A stretch of 64,000 nt of DNA. Origin: Phytopseudomonas seleniipraecipitans (GTDB lineage Bacteria; Pseudomonadota; Gammaproteobacteria; Pseudomonadales; Pseudomonadaceae). This document shows, one piece after another, positions 43,034 through 53,848 of this stretch (positions within the stretch are counted from its first letter, which is position 1; the number at the start of each line of letters is the position of its first letter). Location: NCBI RefSeq assembly GCF_900102335.1, contig NZ_FNBM01000003.1:293005-357004 (forward strand), given 5' to 3'. A program made the position numbers and the translations under genes. The notes under the pieces are model-generated. The model worked only from the letters and a program-made list of their open reading frames with translations, had not been told where the DNA came from and made no database searches.

Positions 43034-44524
43034 ATGTCATTGGCCATAGTCCACAGCCGCGCCCAAGTCGGCGTTGACGCCCCCATCGTGACCGTAGAGG
43101 CCCACCTGGCCAACGGACTGCCCTCACTGGCGCTAGTCGGCCTGCCGGAAACCGCGGTCAAGGAAAGCAAGGATCGCGTACGTAGCGCCATCCTCAACTG
43201 CGCATTGGATTTTCCCCCGCGACGCATCACCCTGAACCTGGCACCAGCCGATCTTCCCAAGGATGGCGGCCGTTTCGATCTGGCCATCGCGCTGGGCATT
43301 CTGGCCGCCAGCGGCCAGCTCCCGGCGGAGTCGCTGACCTCACTTGAATGCCTCGGCGAACTGGCGCTATCCGGCGCGATACGTCCGGTGCAGGGCGTGC
43401 TGCCGGCGGCACTGGCCGCGCGCGAAGCAGGCCGCACACTGGTGGTGCCCAAGGAGAATGCCGAGGAAGCCAGCCTGGCGTCCGGGCTCACGGTGCTGGC
43501 CGCTGGGCATCTGCTTGAGTTGGTCGGCCACCTCACCGGGCAAGCGCCAATGGCGCACTACCAAGCCCAAGGCTTATTGCGCCACACCCAACCCTATCCG
43601 GACCTCGCCGAGGTGCAGGGGCAGCTTGCCGCCAAGCGTGCGTTGCTGGTCGCCGCGGCGGGTGGTCATAATCTTCTATTGAGCGGCCCGCCCGGCACCG
43701 GCAAGACACTGCTCGCCAGTCGCCTGCCCGGGCTCCTGCCACCTCTGACGGAAGAAGAGGCCTTGCAGGTCGCCGCGATTCGCTCGGTGGCCAGCCATAC
43801 ACCGTTGCAAAGCTGGCCGCAGCGCCCTTTTCGGCATCCTCATCACAGCGCGTCAGGGCCGGCACTGGTGGGGGGTGGCAGTCGCCCGCAACCGGGCGAG
43901 ATTACGCTCGCCCATCACGGCGTGCTGTTTCTTGATGAGCTACCCGAATTTGATCGGCGCGTGCTTGAGGTCTTGAGGGAGCCACTGGAGAGCGGTCAGA
44001 TCGTGATTGCCCGCGCCCGAGACAAGGTCAGTTTCCCTGCCCGTTTCCAGCTGGTGGCCGCCATGAATCCCTGCCCTTGCGGATTCCTCGGCGATCCCAG
44101 CGGCCGTTGTCGCTGCAGCCCGGAGCAGATTCAGCGTTACCGCGGCAAGCTATCCGGCCCACTGCTCGACCGTATCGACCTGCATATTACCGTCGCCCGG
44201 GAGAGCACGGCACTCAGCCCACCGCAAGACAGTGGTGAAAGCAGCGCGACTGCTGCCGCCCGGGTGGCGACGGCACGGGACATTCAGTTACGCCGCCAGG
44301 GTATCGCCAATGCCTTTCTCGACCTGCCGGGGCTGCGCGAGCATTGCGTGCTGAACGATATAGACCGCGAGTGGCTGGAGCATGCTTGCGAGCGCCTGAC
44401 GCTGTCGCTGCGCTCCGCTCACCGGGTGCTTAAGGTCGCGCGCACACTGGCCGACTTGCAGAGCGAAACCGCCATAAGCCGCCAGCATCTGGCGGAAGCG
44501 CTGCAGTACCGCACGAACCTGTAA
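43034..44524 (+). CDS. comM: ComM/YifB, Mg-chelatase-like AAA+ helicase
   Basis: The 496-residue protein has the YifB N-terminal domain (MSLAIVHSRAQVGVDAPIVTVEAHLANGLPSLALVGLPETAV, GLPxxAVKESKDRV), a Walker A GPPGTGKTL near residue 218, Walker B VLFLDELPEF and a C-terminal Mg_chelatase_C region with RIDLHI and SLRSAHRVLKVARTLADL. ComM is a hexameric branch-migration helicase that helps integrate DNA in natural transformation. AAGGAG precedes the ATG by seven bases. Confidence 0.95.
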   Translation: MSLAIVHSRAQVGVDAPIVTVEAHLANGLPSLALVGLPETAVKESKDRVRSAILNCALDFPPRRITLNLAPADLPKDGGRFDLAIALGILAASGQLPAESLTSLECLGELALSGAIRPVQGVLPAALAAREAGRTLVVPKENAEEASLASGLTVLAAGHLLELVGHLTGQAPMAHYQAQGLLRHTQPYPDLAEVQGQLAAKRALLVAAAGGHNLLLSGPPGTGKTLLASRLPGLLPPLTEEEALQVAAIRSVASHTPLQSWPQRPFRHPHHSASGPALVGGGSRPQPGEITLAHHGVLFLDELPEFDRRVLEVLREPLESGQIVIARARDKVSFPARFQLVAAMNPCPCGFLGDPSGRCRCSPEQIQRYRGKLSGPLLDRIDLHITVARESTALSPPQDSGESSATAAARVATARDIQLRRQGIANAFLDLPGLREHCVLNDIDREWLEHACERLTLSLRSAHRVLKVARTLADLQSETAISRQHLAEALQYRTNL

Positions 44525-44742
44525 GGCGAAAAATAAGCTGAACGAACAACAAGCAAACCTATCGATAGCTGGCACTTTCAAGAAACTCACTATCGATGAT
44601 GGTACTATGCCGGGCCTTCCGCCCTTGGCGGCCATCCGATAAACCGAGTCGTTTCTCCATCCGACTGTTCGCTTGATCTAGCCTAAGCTCGAACAAGTGA
44701 TGCATCTGTCATGGATAGACTCTGACCAAGGAGAGCTAGCTC

Positions 44743-46716
44743 ATGGAGGCACCCCTGTCTTCTCGCTCCACACTCAACCCCCCGGTATTTTTCGGCTCCA
44801 CGTTCCTGATTGCCTGCCTGGTGATCTACAGCACTGTGTTCAAAGACAATGCGCAGAGCGTCTTCGGTGCCACCCAGACATGGATCATCGAGAACGCCAG
44901 TTGGGTATATATCCTCTCCGTCGCGCTGATCCTGTTGTTCGTGGTATTCCTCGCTGTCAGTCGATACGGCGACATCAAGCTTGGCCCCGACCACAGCGAA
45001 CCCGAATACAACAACACCACCTGGTTCTCCATGCTGTTCTGCGCAGGCATGGGTATCGGCCTAATGTTCTTCGGCGTGGCCGAGCCGGTGATGCACTTCA
45101 TCGCCCCGCCAGTTGGCGACCCGCAGACCGTCCAGGCGGCCAAGGAGGCGATGAAGCTCACCTTCTTCCACTGGGGCCTGCACGCCTGGGCCATCTACGC
45201 CATTGTCGCGTTGATCCTCGCCTACTTCGCCTACCGGCATAACCTGCCGCTGACGTTGCGCTCGGCGCTCTACCCGCTGATTGGCGACCGCATCTATGGC
45301 CCGATTGGCCATGCCGTGGACATCTTCGCGGTGATCGGTACGGTGCTCGGCGTTGCCACGTCACTGGGTTACGGCGTACTGCAGATCAATACAGGGCTTA
45401 ACCACCTCTACGGTTTGCCGACCACCACCACCGTGCAGATCGGCCTGCTGATCTGCACTATGGGGCTGGCGACCATTTCCGTGGTCAGCGGCCTGGACAA
45501 GGGGATTCGTCGCCTGTCCGAGCTGAACATGATGCTCGCCGTCGCGCTGCTGCTGTTCGTGCTGGTGCTTGGCCCGACCGTCTTCATCCTGCAGACCTTC
45601 GTGCAGAACACTGGCGGCTACCTGTCGGAGATCGTCAGCAAGACCTTCAACCTCTACGCCTACGAGCCAACCGACTGGATCGGCGGCTGGACCCTGTTCT
45701 ACTGGGGCTGGTGGCTGTCATGGTCGCCCTTCGTCGGCCTGTTCATCGCGCGCATTTCCCGTGGCCGCACCATTCGCCAGTTCATCAGCGGCGTATTGGT
45801 CGTGCCAGCCGGCTTCACCCTGCTGTGGATGACCGTATTCGGCGATACCGCGATCCACATGATCATGGTCGATGGCATCACCGACCTGGCCGAAGCGGTG
45901 GACGAGGACAGTGCCCTGGCGTTGTTCGCGTTCCTGGAACACTTCCCGCTGTCCATGATTCTGTCGCAGATCGCCATCATCATGGTCGTGGTGTTCTTCG
46001 TCACCTCGGCTGACTCCGGCGCCATGGTGGTGGACATGCTTGCCTCCGGAGGCCAGGACAAGACGCCGGTCTGGCAGCGCATCTTCTGGGCCGTGCTGAT
46101 GGGCGTGGTGGCCGCTTCGCTGCTGCTCGCCGACGGCCTCAAGGCCCTGCAGACCGCGACTATCGCCAGCGCCCTGCCGTTCGTGATCGCGCTGATGGCG
46201 TCCATGTGGGGGCTGCTGCGTGCCTTGAGACTGGATGCTGCCAAGCGGGGCCTGCGTGATCAGGTCTCGCTCAGCTCGCGCAGCAGCTCCGCCCCGGGCG
46301 GCTGGCAGCGCCGTCTGCGCAGCATGGTCATGTTGCCGCGTCGCTCCCACGTGAGCCGCTTCATCACCGAAACCGTTCTGCCCGCCTGCGAGCAGGTGGC
46401 CGACGAGCTGCGCAAGCAAGGCCGCGACGCCAAGGTGGAAAGCGGTGAAGACGGCCGCGTTACGCTGTCGGTCAGCCATGGCAGCGAAGCGGACTTCCAG
46501 TATCAGGTTCGTCCCCGTGCGCTGATCCAGCCAAGCTTCGTGATGCGCGATACGCGCGATGACACCAGCGAAGAGCGCAAGTACTTCCGCGCCGAAGTCC
46601 ACCTGGACGAAGGCGGCCAGGATTACGACGTGATGGGCTGGAACCGTGAAGAAGTGATTGGCGACATTCTCGACCAGTACGAGCGCCACATGCACTTCCT
46701 GCACCTGACCCGCTGA
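44743..46716 (+). CDS. betT: BetT-type BCCT transporter (choline/betaine family)
   Basis: The 657-residue protein has about 12 helices and the BCCT signatures: FSMLFCAGMGIGLMFFGVAEPVMHF, the tryptophan-rich WTLFYWGWWLSWSPFVGLFIARISRGRTIRQF and FFVTSADSGAMVVDML. The long C-terminal cytoplasmic tail (about residues 510-657) is typical of osmotically controlled BetT choline transporters, so choline is the best substrate guess; carnitine or betaine are alternatives. AAGGAG is nine bases before the ATG. A strong terminator follows. Confidence 0.92.
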   Translation: MEAPLSSRSTLNPPVFFGSTFLIACLVIYSTVFKDNAQSVFGATQTWIIENASWVYILSVALILLFVVFLAVSRYGDIKLGPDHSEPEYNNTTWFSMLFCAGMGIGLMFFGVAEPVMHFIAPPVGDPQTVQAAKEAMKLTFFHWGLHAWAIYAIVALILAYFAYRHNLPLTLRSALYPLIGDRIYGPIGHAVDIFAVIGTVLGVATSLGYGVLQINTGLNHLYGLPTTTTVQIGLLICTMGLATISVVSGLDKGIRRLSELNMMLAVALLLFVLVLGPTVFILQTFVQNTGGYLSEIVSKTFNLYAYEPTDWIGGWTLFYWGWWLSWSPFVGLFIARISRGRTIRQFISGVLVVPAGFTLLWMTVFGDTAIHMIMVDGITDLAEAVDEDSALALFAFLEHFPLSMILSQIAIIMVVVFFVTSADSGAMVVDMLASGGQDKTPVWQRIFWAVLMGVVAASLLLADGLKALQTATIASALPFVIALMASMWGLLRALRLDAAKRGLRDQVSLSSRSSSAPGGWQRRLRSMVMLPRRSHVSRFITETVLPACEQVADELRKQGRDAKVESGEDGRVTLSVSHGSEADFQYQVRPRALIQPSFVMRDTRDDTSEERKYFRAEVHLDEGGQDYDVMGWNREEVIGDILDQYERHMHFLHLTR

Positions 46717-46732
46717 TACGCCACGCAAAACG

Positions 46733-46762
46733 AAACGCCCGGGCCGATGCCCGGGCGTTTTT
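46733..46762 (+). terminator. Terminator after betT
   Basis: AAACGCCCGGGC (46733-46744) pairs with GCCCGGGCGTTT (46749-46760) over a CGAT loop and is followed by further T. Confidence 0.93.
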
Positions 46763-46929
46763 GGTTGTGGCGCATATTCATATCGACTGATGGGTTCAGC
46801 GGGCATCGGATGAGGCGAGCCGAACAGCCGGCGCGGATAGAGTCGGCGTGCTGGCGACCCCGTGGCCGCACGGCTCGTCAGCACGACGGCGCCTGCAGCC
46901 AGCGGCAGCAGGCTTGCCCCGGAAAAGAC

Positions 46930-46963
46930 AATGCCCGCCCTGCTGACGCAGACGGCGGGCATT
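46930..46963 (-). terminator. Terminator after the spuB-spuH operon
   Basis: AATGCCCGCC (46930-46939) pairs with GGCGGGCATT (46954-46963) over a 14-base loop. On the minus strand it is followed by GTCTTTT. It lies 20 bases past the spuH stop. Confidence 0.8.
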
Positions 46964-46982
46964 GCCTGTAGACCAAGCGGAC

Positions 46983-47858
46983 TCAGTGGGCTGGCTTGGC
47001 CTCTGGCCGGGCGGAAATCGCTGCCTGGCTTTCTTCCATGACCTGCTGCAACGCCTTGCGCCGTTGCTCCTCAGCGCGGTGGGCGAAGAACCAGACCAGG
47101 AAGGTCACCAGCGATACTGCGAGCAGGATCAGACTGGCCACTGCGTTGATCGCCGGCGTCACGCCCAGACGGACCTTGGAGAATACCTCCATCGGCAGCG
47201 TCGTGGCGCCAGGGCCAGACACGAAACTGGCCAGCACCAGGTCATCCAGAGACAGCGCGAACGACATCATGCCGCCAGCCATCAGCGACGGCGCGATCAT
47301 CGGGATGGTGATCAGAAAGAAGACCTTCCACGGCCGCGCGCCGAGATCCATTGCCGCTTCCTCGATCGACAGATCGAGCTCACGCAGGCGCGCCGACACC
47401 ACCACAGCCACGTAGGCCGAGCAGAACGTGGTGTGAGCGATCCAGATCGTCAACATGCCGCGCTCTGCTGGCCAGCCGATCAGTTGCGCCATGGCGACGA
47501 ACAGCAGCAGCAGCGACAGACCGGTAATCACTTCGGGCATTACCAGGGGCGCGGTGACTAGGCCACCGAACAACGTGCGGCCCTTGAACCGGTTGATCCG
47601 CGTTAGCACAAAGGCTGCGAGCGTACCCAGCGCCACGGCGGCAATCGCCGTGTAGCAGGCGATTTCCAGCGAGCGCCACACGGCCCCCATGAGCTGCCGG
47701 TCATCGAGCAGGCTGGCATACCATTTGGTCGACCACCCACCCCATACCGTCACCAGCCGCGAGGCGTTGAACGAATAGATCACTAGGATCAGCATCGGCA
47801 GATAGATAAATGCGAAGCCAACCCAAAGCATCATCGTGGAGAAACGGAAGTTCTTCAT
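46983..47858 (-). CDS. spuH: Polyamine ABC transporter permease (SpuH/PotI)
   Basis: The 291-residue inner-membrane protein has six predicted helices and the permease EAA loop EEAAMDLGARPWKVFFLITIP. It pairs with SpuG to form the channel for putrescine/spermidine. I start at 47858 (MKNFRFSTMML), where GGAGG lies upstream and the ATG overlaps the spuG stop; a longer frame lies inside spuG. It is the last gene of the operon. Confidence 0.93.
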   Translation of the reverse strand: MKNFRFSTMMLWVGFAFIYLPMLILVIYSFNASRLVTVWGGWSTKWYASLLDDRQLMGAVWRSLEIACYTAIAAVALGTLAAFVLTRINRFKGRTLFGGLVTAPLVMPEVITGLSLLLLFVAMAQLIGWPAERGMLTIWIAHTTFCSAYVAVVVSARLRELDLSIEEAAMDLGARPWKVFFLITIPMIAPSLMAGGMMSFALSLDDLVLASFVSGPGATTLPMEVFSKVRLGVTPAINAVASLILLAVSLVTFLVWFFAHRAEEQRRKALQQVMEESQAAISARPEAKPAH

Positions 47859-48763
47859 GCCCGGCCCTCCATCTCTTTCGCCTGGTTCTTGTTGAACAGG
47901 ATGATCGGCACCAACAACAGCGCCAGCATGACCACCGCCAGGGCGGAAGCCACCGGCCAGTCGCGGTTGTTGAAGAACTCCTGCCACAACACCTTGCCGA
48001 TCATCAGCGTCTCCGGTCCACCGAGCAGCTCGGGGATCACGAATTCGCCCACCACCGGGATGAACACCAGCATGCAGCCGGCGATGATGCCGTTCTTCGA
48101 CAGCGGCACGGTGATCTTCCAGAAACTGTTGAAGTTGCTCGAACCAAGATCCGATGCAGCTTCCAGCAAGCTCTGGTCATGCTTCACCAAGTTGGCAAAC
48201 AGCGGCAGGATCATGAACGGCAGGTACGAATAGACGATGCCGATGTAAACCGCGGTGTTGGTGTTGAGAATCTGCAGCGGTGCGTCGATCAGGCCAATGC
48301 TTTGTAAAAAACCATTGAGTAGCCCGTTGTTGCTGAGGATGCCCATCCAGGCGTAAACGCGGATCAGAATCGCCGTCCAGGTCGGCATCATCACCAGCAA
48401 CAGCAGCACCATCTGGGTTTCTTTCTTGGCACGGGCGATCGCGTAAGCCATCGGATAGCCGACCAGCAGGCACGCAATGGTGCTGAAGAACGCGATCTTC
48501 AGCGAGCCCAGGTAGGCAGCCACATACAGCTCATCTTCGCTAAGAAAGATGTAGTTGCCCAGGTTCAGCACCATCGAAAACGTGTTGTCTACCCAGGTGA
48601 ACACTTCGGTGTAGGGCGGAATCGCCACATCGGCTTCGGCGAAACTGATCTTCAGCACGATGATGAACGGCAGCAGGAAGAACAGAAACAGCCAAATGAA
48701 GGGGATGCCGATCACCAGGTGTCGGCCGTTTGGCATTCGCTTGGTCAGGCTGCTCATCTTCAT
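47855..48763 (-). CDS. spuG: Polyamine ABC transporter permease (SpuG/PotH)
   Basis: The 302-residue protein has six helices and the EAA motif LEAASDLGSSNFNSFWKITVPLS. It begins with a Pot-type N-terminus (RHLVIGIPFIWLFLFFLLPFIIVLKISFAEA). Its ATG overlaps the spuF stop by four bases. Function is inferred from the family and from the operon with two polyamine binding proteins. Confidence 0.93.
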   Translation of the reverse strand: MKMSSLTKRMPNGRHLVIGIPFIWLFLFFLLPFIIVLKISFAEADVAIPPYTEVFTWVDNTFSMVLNLGNYIFLSEDELYVAAYLGSLKIAFFSTIACLLVGYPMAYAIARAKKETQMVLLLLVMMPTWTAILIRVYAWMGILSNNGLLNGFLQSIGLIDAPLQILNTNTAVYIGIVYSYLPFMILPLFANLVKHDQSLLEAASDLGSSNFNSFWKITVPLSKNGIIAGCMLVFIPVVGEFVIPELLGGPETLMIGKVLWQEFFNNRDWPVASALAVVMLALLLVPIILFNKNQAKEMEGRA

Positions 48764-49914
48764 GACTGCAGTACCACGCCACTATCGTCTTCCCAGAACA
48801 CCACCACCGGGTCATCCCAGGTCGGCCGCTTGCCACGGCGCTCGGCGTTGGCGATAAAGCACTGCACAATCTGCCCCGAGGTCAGCTTGACGTAGTACAC
48901 CGAGTGCCCGCCCAGGTAGGCGATATCGTGAACGATGCCGTGGCTCCAGTTGTAATCGGGGTGCTCGTGGTCACTGGGCAGTTGCGTGGCCATCAGCAGT
49001 TTTTCAGGACGCAGCGCGTAGGTGACCTGGGTCTCCTGAGCGCGGGTGCTGATGCCATGACCGATGTAGATTGGCTTGTCGAGCTGCGGGCAGTCGATCA
49101 CCGCGTGGTCGGTGTCATCGTGAACAAGCTGGCCTTCGAACAGATTGACGTTGCCAATGAACTCGCAGACCAGGCGGCTGGCCGGCGTTTCGTAGATGTC
49201 GATCGGGCTGCCGATCTGCGCGATCCAGCCCAGGTGCATGATCGCGATGCGCTGGGCCATGGTCATGGCCTCTTCCTGATCGTGGGTGACCATCACGCAG
49301 GTCACGCCCACGCGCTCGATGATTTCCACCAGCTCGAGCTGCATCTGCGAGCGCAGCTTCTTGTCCAGCGCGCCCATCGGTTCGTCGAGCAGCAACAGCT
49401 TGGGCTTCTTGGCCAGCGAGCGGGCCAGCGCCACACGCTGGCGTTGGCCACCGGAAAGTTGGTGCGGCTTGCGCTTGGCATATTGGCTCATCTGCACCAG
49501 CTTGAGCATCTCGGCTACACGGGCCTCGATCTCCTGCTTGGGCAGCTTGTCCTGCTTGAGGCCGAAGGCGATGTTGTCGGCCACGCTCATGTGCGGGAAA
49601 AGCGCGTAGGACTGGAACATCATGTTGATCGGCCGCTCGTAGGCCGGCATGTCGGTAATGTCCTGTCCGTCGAGGAAGATGCGCCCCTCGGTAGGCCGTT
49701 CGAAACCCGCGAGCATGCGCAGCAGCGTCGACTTGCCCGACCCGGAGCCACCGAGCAGGGCGAAAATTTCGCCCTTGTTGATGGTCAGCGAGACGTCTTC
49801 GACGGCGATGGTCTCATCGAACTTCTTGGTCACACGCTCGATCTTGACCAGCACCTCTTTAGGTTGCTGACTCCCCTCGATGACCTTCTTATAGGTACTG
49901 GAAGCAACTGCCAT
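48760..49914 (-). CDS. spuF: Polyamine ABC transporter ATPase (SpuF/PotG)
   Basis: About 384 residues. The ATPase domain has Walker A GGSGSGKST, Q-loop FQSYALFPHM, signature LSGGQRQRVALARSL, Walker B LLLLDEPMGALD and switch His in VTHDQEEA. A C-terminal TOBE-type regulatory domain follows from about residue 290. It energises polyamine import with SpuGH. ATG 49914 has GGGAG eight bases upstream. A terminator-like hairpin precedes the gene inside the operon. Confidence 0.94.
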   Translation of the reverse strand: MAVASSTYKKVIEGSQQPKEVLVKIERVTKKFDETIAVEDVSLTINKGEIFALLGGSGSGKSTLLRMLAGFERPTEGRIFLDGQDITDMPAYERPINMMFQSYALFPHMSVADNIAFGLKQDKLPKQEIEARVAEMLKLVQMSQYAKRKPHQLSGGQRQRVALARSLAKKPKLLLLDEPMGALDKKLRSQMQLELVEIIERVGVTCVMVTHDQEEAMTMAQRIAIMHLGWIAQIGSPIDIYETPASRLVCEFIGNVNLFEGQLVHDDTDHAVIDCPQLDKPIYIGHGISTRAQETQVTYALRPEKLLMATQLPSDHEHPDYNWSHGIVHDIAYLGGHSVYYVKLTSGQIVQCFIANAERRGKRPTWDDPVVVFWEDDSGVVLQS

Positions 49915-49930
49915 TACCAAACTCCCGCAG

Positions 49931-49960
49931 CAAAAATGGCGCCCGGCATGGGCCGGGCGC
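49931..49960 (-). terminator. Intra-operon terminator/attenuator between spuE and spuF
   Basis: GCGCCCGGC (49939-49947) pairs with GCCGGGCGC (49952-49960) over ATGG. On the minus strand the stem is followed by CATTTTTGC. Partial termination here would make the binding proteins more abundant than the membrane subunits. Confidence 0.65.
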
Positions 49961-49968
49961 TAAAGGGT

Positions 49969-51087
<1,119 letters not shown>

Positions 51088-51180
51088 TCACCGTCAAGCG
51101 ATGCGTCGCGGTTTGGGTAAGCATTGCAACAGGTCACAACGCTCGGCGGCGGCGATCCGCCCGTTATCAGTGCAGGAGCG

Positions 51181-51208
51181 AACCGCGGCGATGATAACCG
51201 CCGCGGTT
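51181..51208 (-). other. Intercistronic hairpin between spuD and spuE
   Basis: AACCGCGGCG (51181-51190) and CGCCGCGGTT (51199-51208) form a perfect 10-bp stem with an eight-base loop. No T-run follows, so mRNA stabilisation or processing is more likely than termination. Confidence 0.55.
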
Positions 51209-51217
51209 GCAGCTCGA

Positions 51218-52318
51218 TCAGCGACCAGACTTGATCTTCGTCCAGCTGCGGGTCATTGCGCGCTGGGCTGCCGGTGGCAGATCCGGGAACGCGTAGAGCT
51301 TGCCCATGGTTTCCTGGGTCGGATACACACCCGGGTCGTTGCGGATAGCCTCATCCACCAGCGGCGTGGCCTTGGCATTGCCGTTGGGGAAGTGCACCTC
51401 GTTGGTGATTTCCGCCATGATTTCCGGCTTCATCAAGAAGTTCATGAAGGCATAAGCCGACTCGACGTTCTCTGCATCAGCCGGGATGGCCACCATGTCG
51501 AAGAAGGTACCGGCGCCTTCCTTCGGAATGTTGTAGGAAACCTCGACCCCACCGCCCGCTTCTTCAGCGCGAGACTTGGCCTGGTAGATATCACCCGAAT
51601 AACCCACGGCTACGCAGAGGTTGCCGTTGGCCAGGTCGGAGATGTACTTGGAGGAGTGGAAATAGGTGACCGATGGACGGATCTTCAGGAACAGCGCTTC
51701 GGCTTCCTTGAGCTCTTTCGGGTCGGTGCTGGTCGGCTCGTAGCCCAGATACTGCAGCGCGATCGGCAGGATCTCGGTTGGCGAATCCAGGAACGACACG
51801 CCACACGCCTTCAGCTTCTCGATGTTCTCCGGCTTGAACAGCAGGTCCCAAGAGTCCACCGGAGCGTTCTCGCCCAGCACAGCCTTGACCTTTTCCGCGT
51901 TGAAGCCGATGCCGATCGAGCCCCACATGTACGGGAACGCGTACAGGTTGCCCGGATCGCTGACTTCCACGGTTTTCAGCAGGTTCTTGTCGAGGTTGTC
52001 CCAGTTCGGCAGCTTGGACTTGTCCAGCGGCTGATAAACCTTGGCCTTGATGTGCTTGGCCAGGAAGTTGTTAGACGGCACTACGATGTCGTACCCGGAT
52101 TTGCCGGCGAACAGCTTGGCTTCCAGGGTCTCGTTGGAGTCGAAGACGTCGTAGGTGACCTTGATGCCGGTTTCCTTGGTGAACTTGGCCACCGTGTCTG
52201 CAGCGATGTAGTCCGACCAGTTGTAGATGTTCAGTACCTTGCCATCAGCCTGCGCCATACCGGCCACGCTGCCAGCCAGCGTCACGGCCAGTAGAGTTTT
52301 GCCGAAAGTCTTGATCAT
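51218..52318 (-). CDS. spuD: Periplasmic polyamine-binding protein (SpuD-like, putrescine type)
   Basis: About 366 residues: signal peptide [20 protein letters not shown] ending at AQADG, then [48 protein letters not shown], and [18 protein letters not shown], a stretch typical of SpuD. Both binding proteins of this operon end in [11 protein letters not shown]. aeruginosa SpuD prefers putrescine. The ATG at 52318 has GGAG nine bases upstream. Confidence 0.92.
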   Translation of the reverse strand: MIKTFGKTLLAVTLAGSVAGMAQADGKVLNIYNWSDYIAADTVAKFTKETGIKVTYDVFDSNETLEAKLFAGKSGYDIVVPSNNFLAKHIKAKVYQPLDKSKLPNWDNLDKNLLKTVEVSDPGNLYAFPYMWGSIGIGFNAEKVKAVLGENAPVDSWDLLFKPENIEKLKACGVSFLDSPTEILPIALQYLGYEPTSTDPKELKEAEALFLKIRPSVTYFHSSKYISDLANGNLCVAVGYSGDIYQAKSRAEEAGGGVEVSYNIPKEGAGTFFDMVAIPADAENVESAYAFMNFLMKPEIMAEITNEVHFPNGNAKATPLVDEAIRNDPGVYPTQETMGKLYAFPDLPPAAQRAMTRSWTKIKSGR

Positions 52319-52425
52319 GCGGTTCAGCTCCATTTGTGGTGTCGATTATCGGCAACCATGCTAGATCGCATGGCCGCCTTTTTTGGCCGGCGCAGTCTGG
52401 CGATAAGTGCCCTATCGCTCAACCC

Positions 52426-53793
52426 TTAAACCAGTAAAGCACGGGCGGTGAGGTCCAGACAGGTGCGAGCCTTTTCCACTAACTCGTCGATTTCATGCTT
52501 ACTGATCACCAACGGCGGCGAAATGATCATGGTGTCGCCGACGGCGCGCATGATCAATCCATTGTCGAAGCAGTGCCCCCGGCAAACCATGCCGACAGCC
52601 CGATCACTCGGATAACGTTCACGGGTCTGCTTGTCCTTCACCAGTTCGATGGCACCCAGCATACCAACGCCACGAACTTCGCCCACCAACGGATGATCCG
52701 CCAGCTCACGCAGTCGTTTTTGCAAATACGGTGCCGTTTCTTCTCTGACTGTCTCGAGGATCTTTTCTTCGCGCAGAATTCGAATGTTTTCCAACGCCAC
52801 CGCCGCTGCCACCGGGTGCCCGGAGTAGGTGAAGCCGTGGTTGAAATCGCCGCCCTCGCTGAGCACCGCGACGATCTCGTCACGCACCACCAGGCCGCCC
52901 ATCGGCACGTAGCCGGAGGTCAGCCCCTTGGCGATGGTCATCAGGTCCGGTGTATTGCCGTAATAATCGCTACCAAACCACTCACCGGTGCGGCCGAACC
53001 CGCAGATCACCTCATCGGCGACGAACAGGATGTCGTACTTGGCGAGAACCTCGCGTACCCGCGGCCAGTAGCTGTCCGGCGGGATGATCACGCCACCCGC
53101 ACCCTGAATGGGCTCGGCGATGAACGCCGCGACATTGTCTTCACCGACCTCGAGAATCTTCTTCTCCAGCTCATCGGCCGCCCAGATGCCGAAGGCCTCG
53201 GGCGTCATGTCGCCACCCTCGCCAAACCAGTACGGTTGCGCGATGTGCACGATACCCGGAATCGGCAGGTCGCCCTGCTCGTGCATGCCTTTCATGCCGC
53301 CGAGGCTGGCACCCGCCACGGTAGAGCCGTGGTAACCGTTCTCGCGAGCGATCACCACCTTCTTGGCGGGCTTGCCCTTGAGTGCCCAGTAATGGCGCAC
53401 CATCCGCAGCATGGTGTCATTGCCCTCAGACCCCGAGCCGGTAAACACCACGTGGTTCATGCCAGCCGGAGTGATCTCGGAGAGCGCCTTGGCCAGCTCC
53501 AACACCGGCGGGTGGGCGGTCTGGAAGAAGGTGTTGTAGAACGGCAGTTCCCGCATCTGCTTGCTGGCCGCTTCGACCAGTTCCTCACGGCCGTAACCAA
53601 GTGCGACGCACCACAGGCCGGCCATGCCATCGAGAATCTTGTGGCCTTCGCTGTCCCACAGGTGCACACCGTCGGCCCGGGTGATGATGCGCGGACCCTT
53701 TTCGGCCAATTGTTTGAAATCGCTGAAGGGCGCCAGATGATGGTCGCGGCTCATGGCCTGCCAATACTGGGTTTGCGGGTTGTTGACCGACAT
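52426..53793 (-). CDS. spuC: SpuC, putrescine-pyruvate aminotransferase
   Basis: The 455-residue class III aminotransferase has [18 protein letters not shown], the PLP-site Asp260 in [14 protein letters not shown] and Schiff-base Lys289 in [10 protein letters not shown]. It transfers the amino group of putrescine (and related diamines) to pyruvate in the transaminase route. The ATG at 53793 has AAGGAGG five bases ahead; a GTG six bases further upstream is less likely. It lies between spuB and spuD. Confidence 0.95.
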   Translation of the reverse strand: MSVNNPQTQYWQAMSRDHHLAPFSDFKQLAEKGPRIITRADGVHLWDSEGHKILDGMAGLWCVALGYGREELVEAASKQMRELPFYNTFFQTAHPPVLELAKALSEITPAGMNHVVFTGSGSEGNDTMLRMVRHYWALKGKPAKKVVIARENGYHGSTVAGASLGGMKGMHEQGDLPIPGIVHIAQPYWFGEGGDMTPEAFGIWAADELEKKILEVGEDNVAAFIAEPIQGAGGVIIPPDSYWPRVREVLAKYDILFVADEVICGFGRTGEWFGSDYYGNTPDLMTIAKGLTSGYVPMGGLVVRDEIVAVLSEGGDFNHGFTYSGHPVAAAVALENIRILREEKILETVREETAPYLQKRLRELADHPLVGEVRGVGMLGAIELVKDKQTRERYPSDRAVGMVCRGHCFDNGLIMRAVGDTMIISPPLVISKHEIDELVEKARTCLDLTARALLV

Positions 53794-53848
53794 GTTCACC
53801 TCCTTCTATAGACGGGGCCGTGCGGATCGCGCAGCAGCCCCGGTTGAG

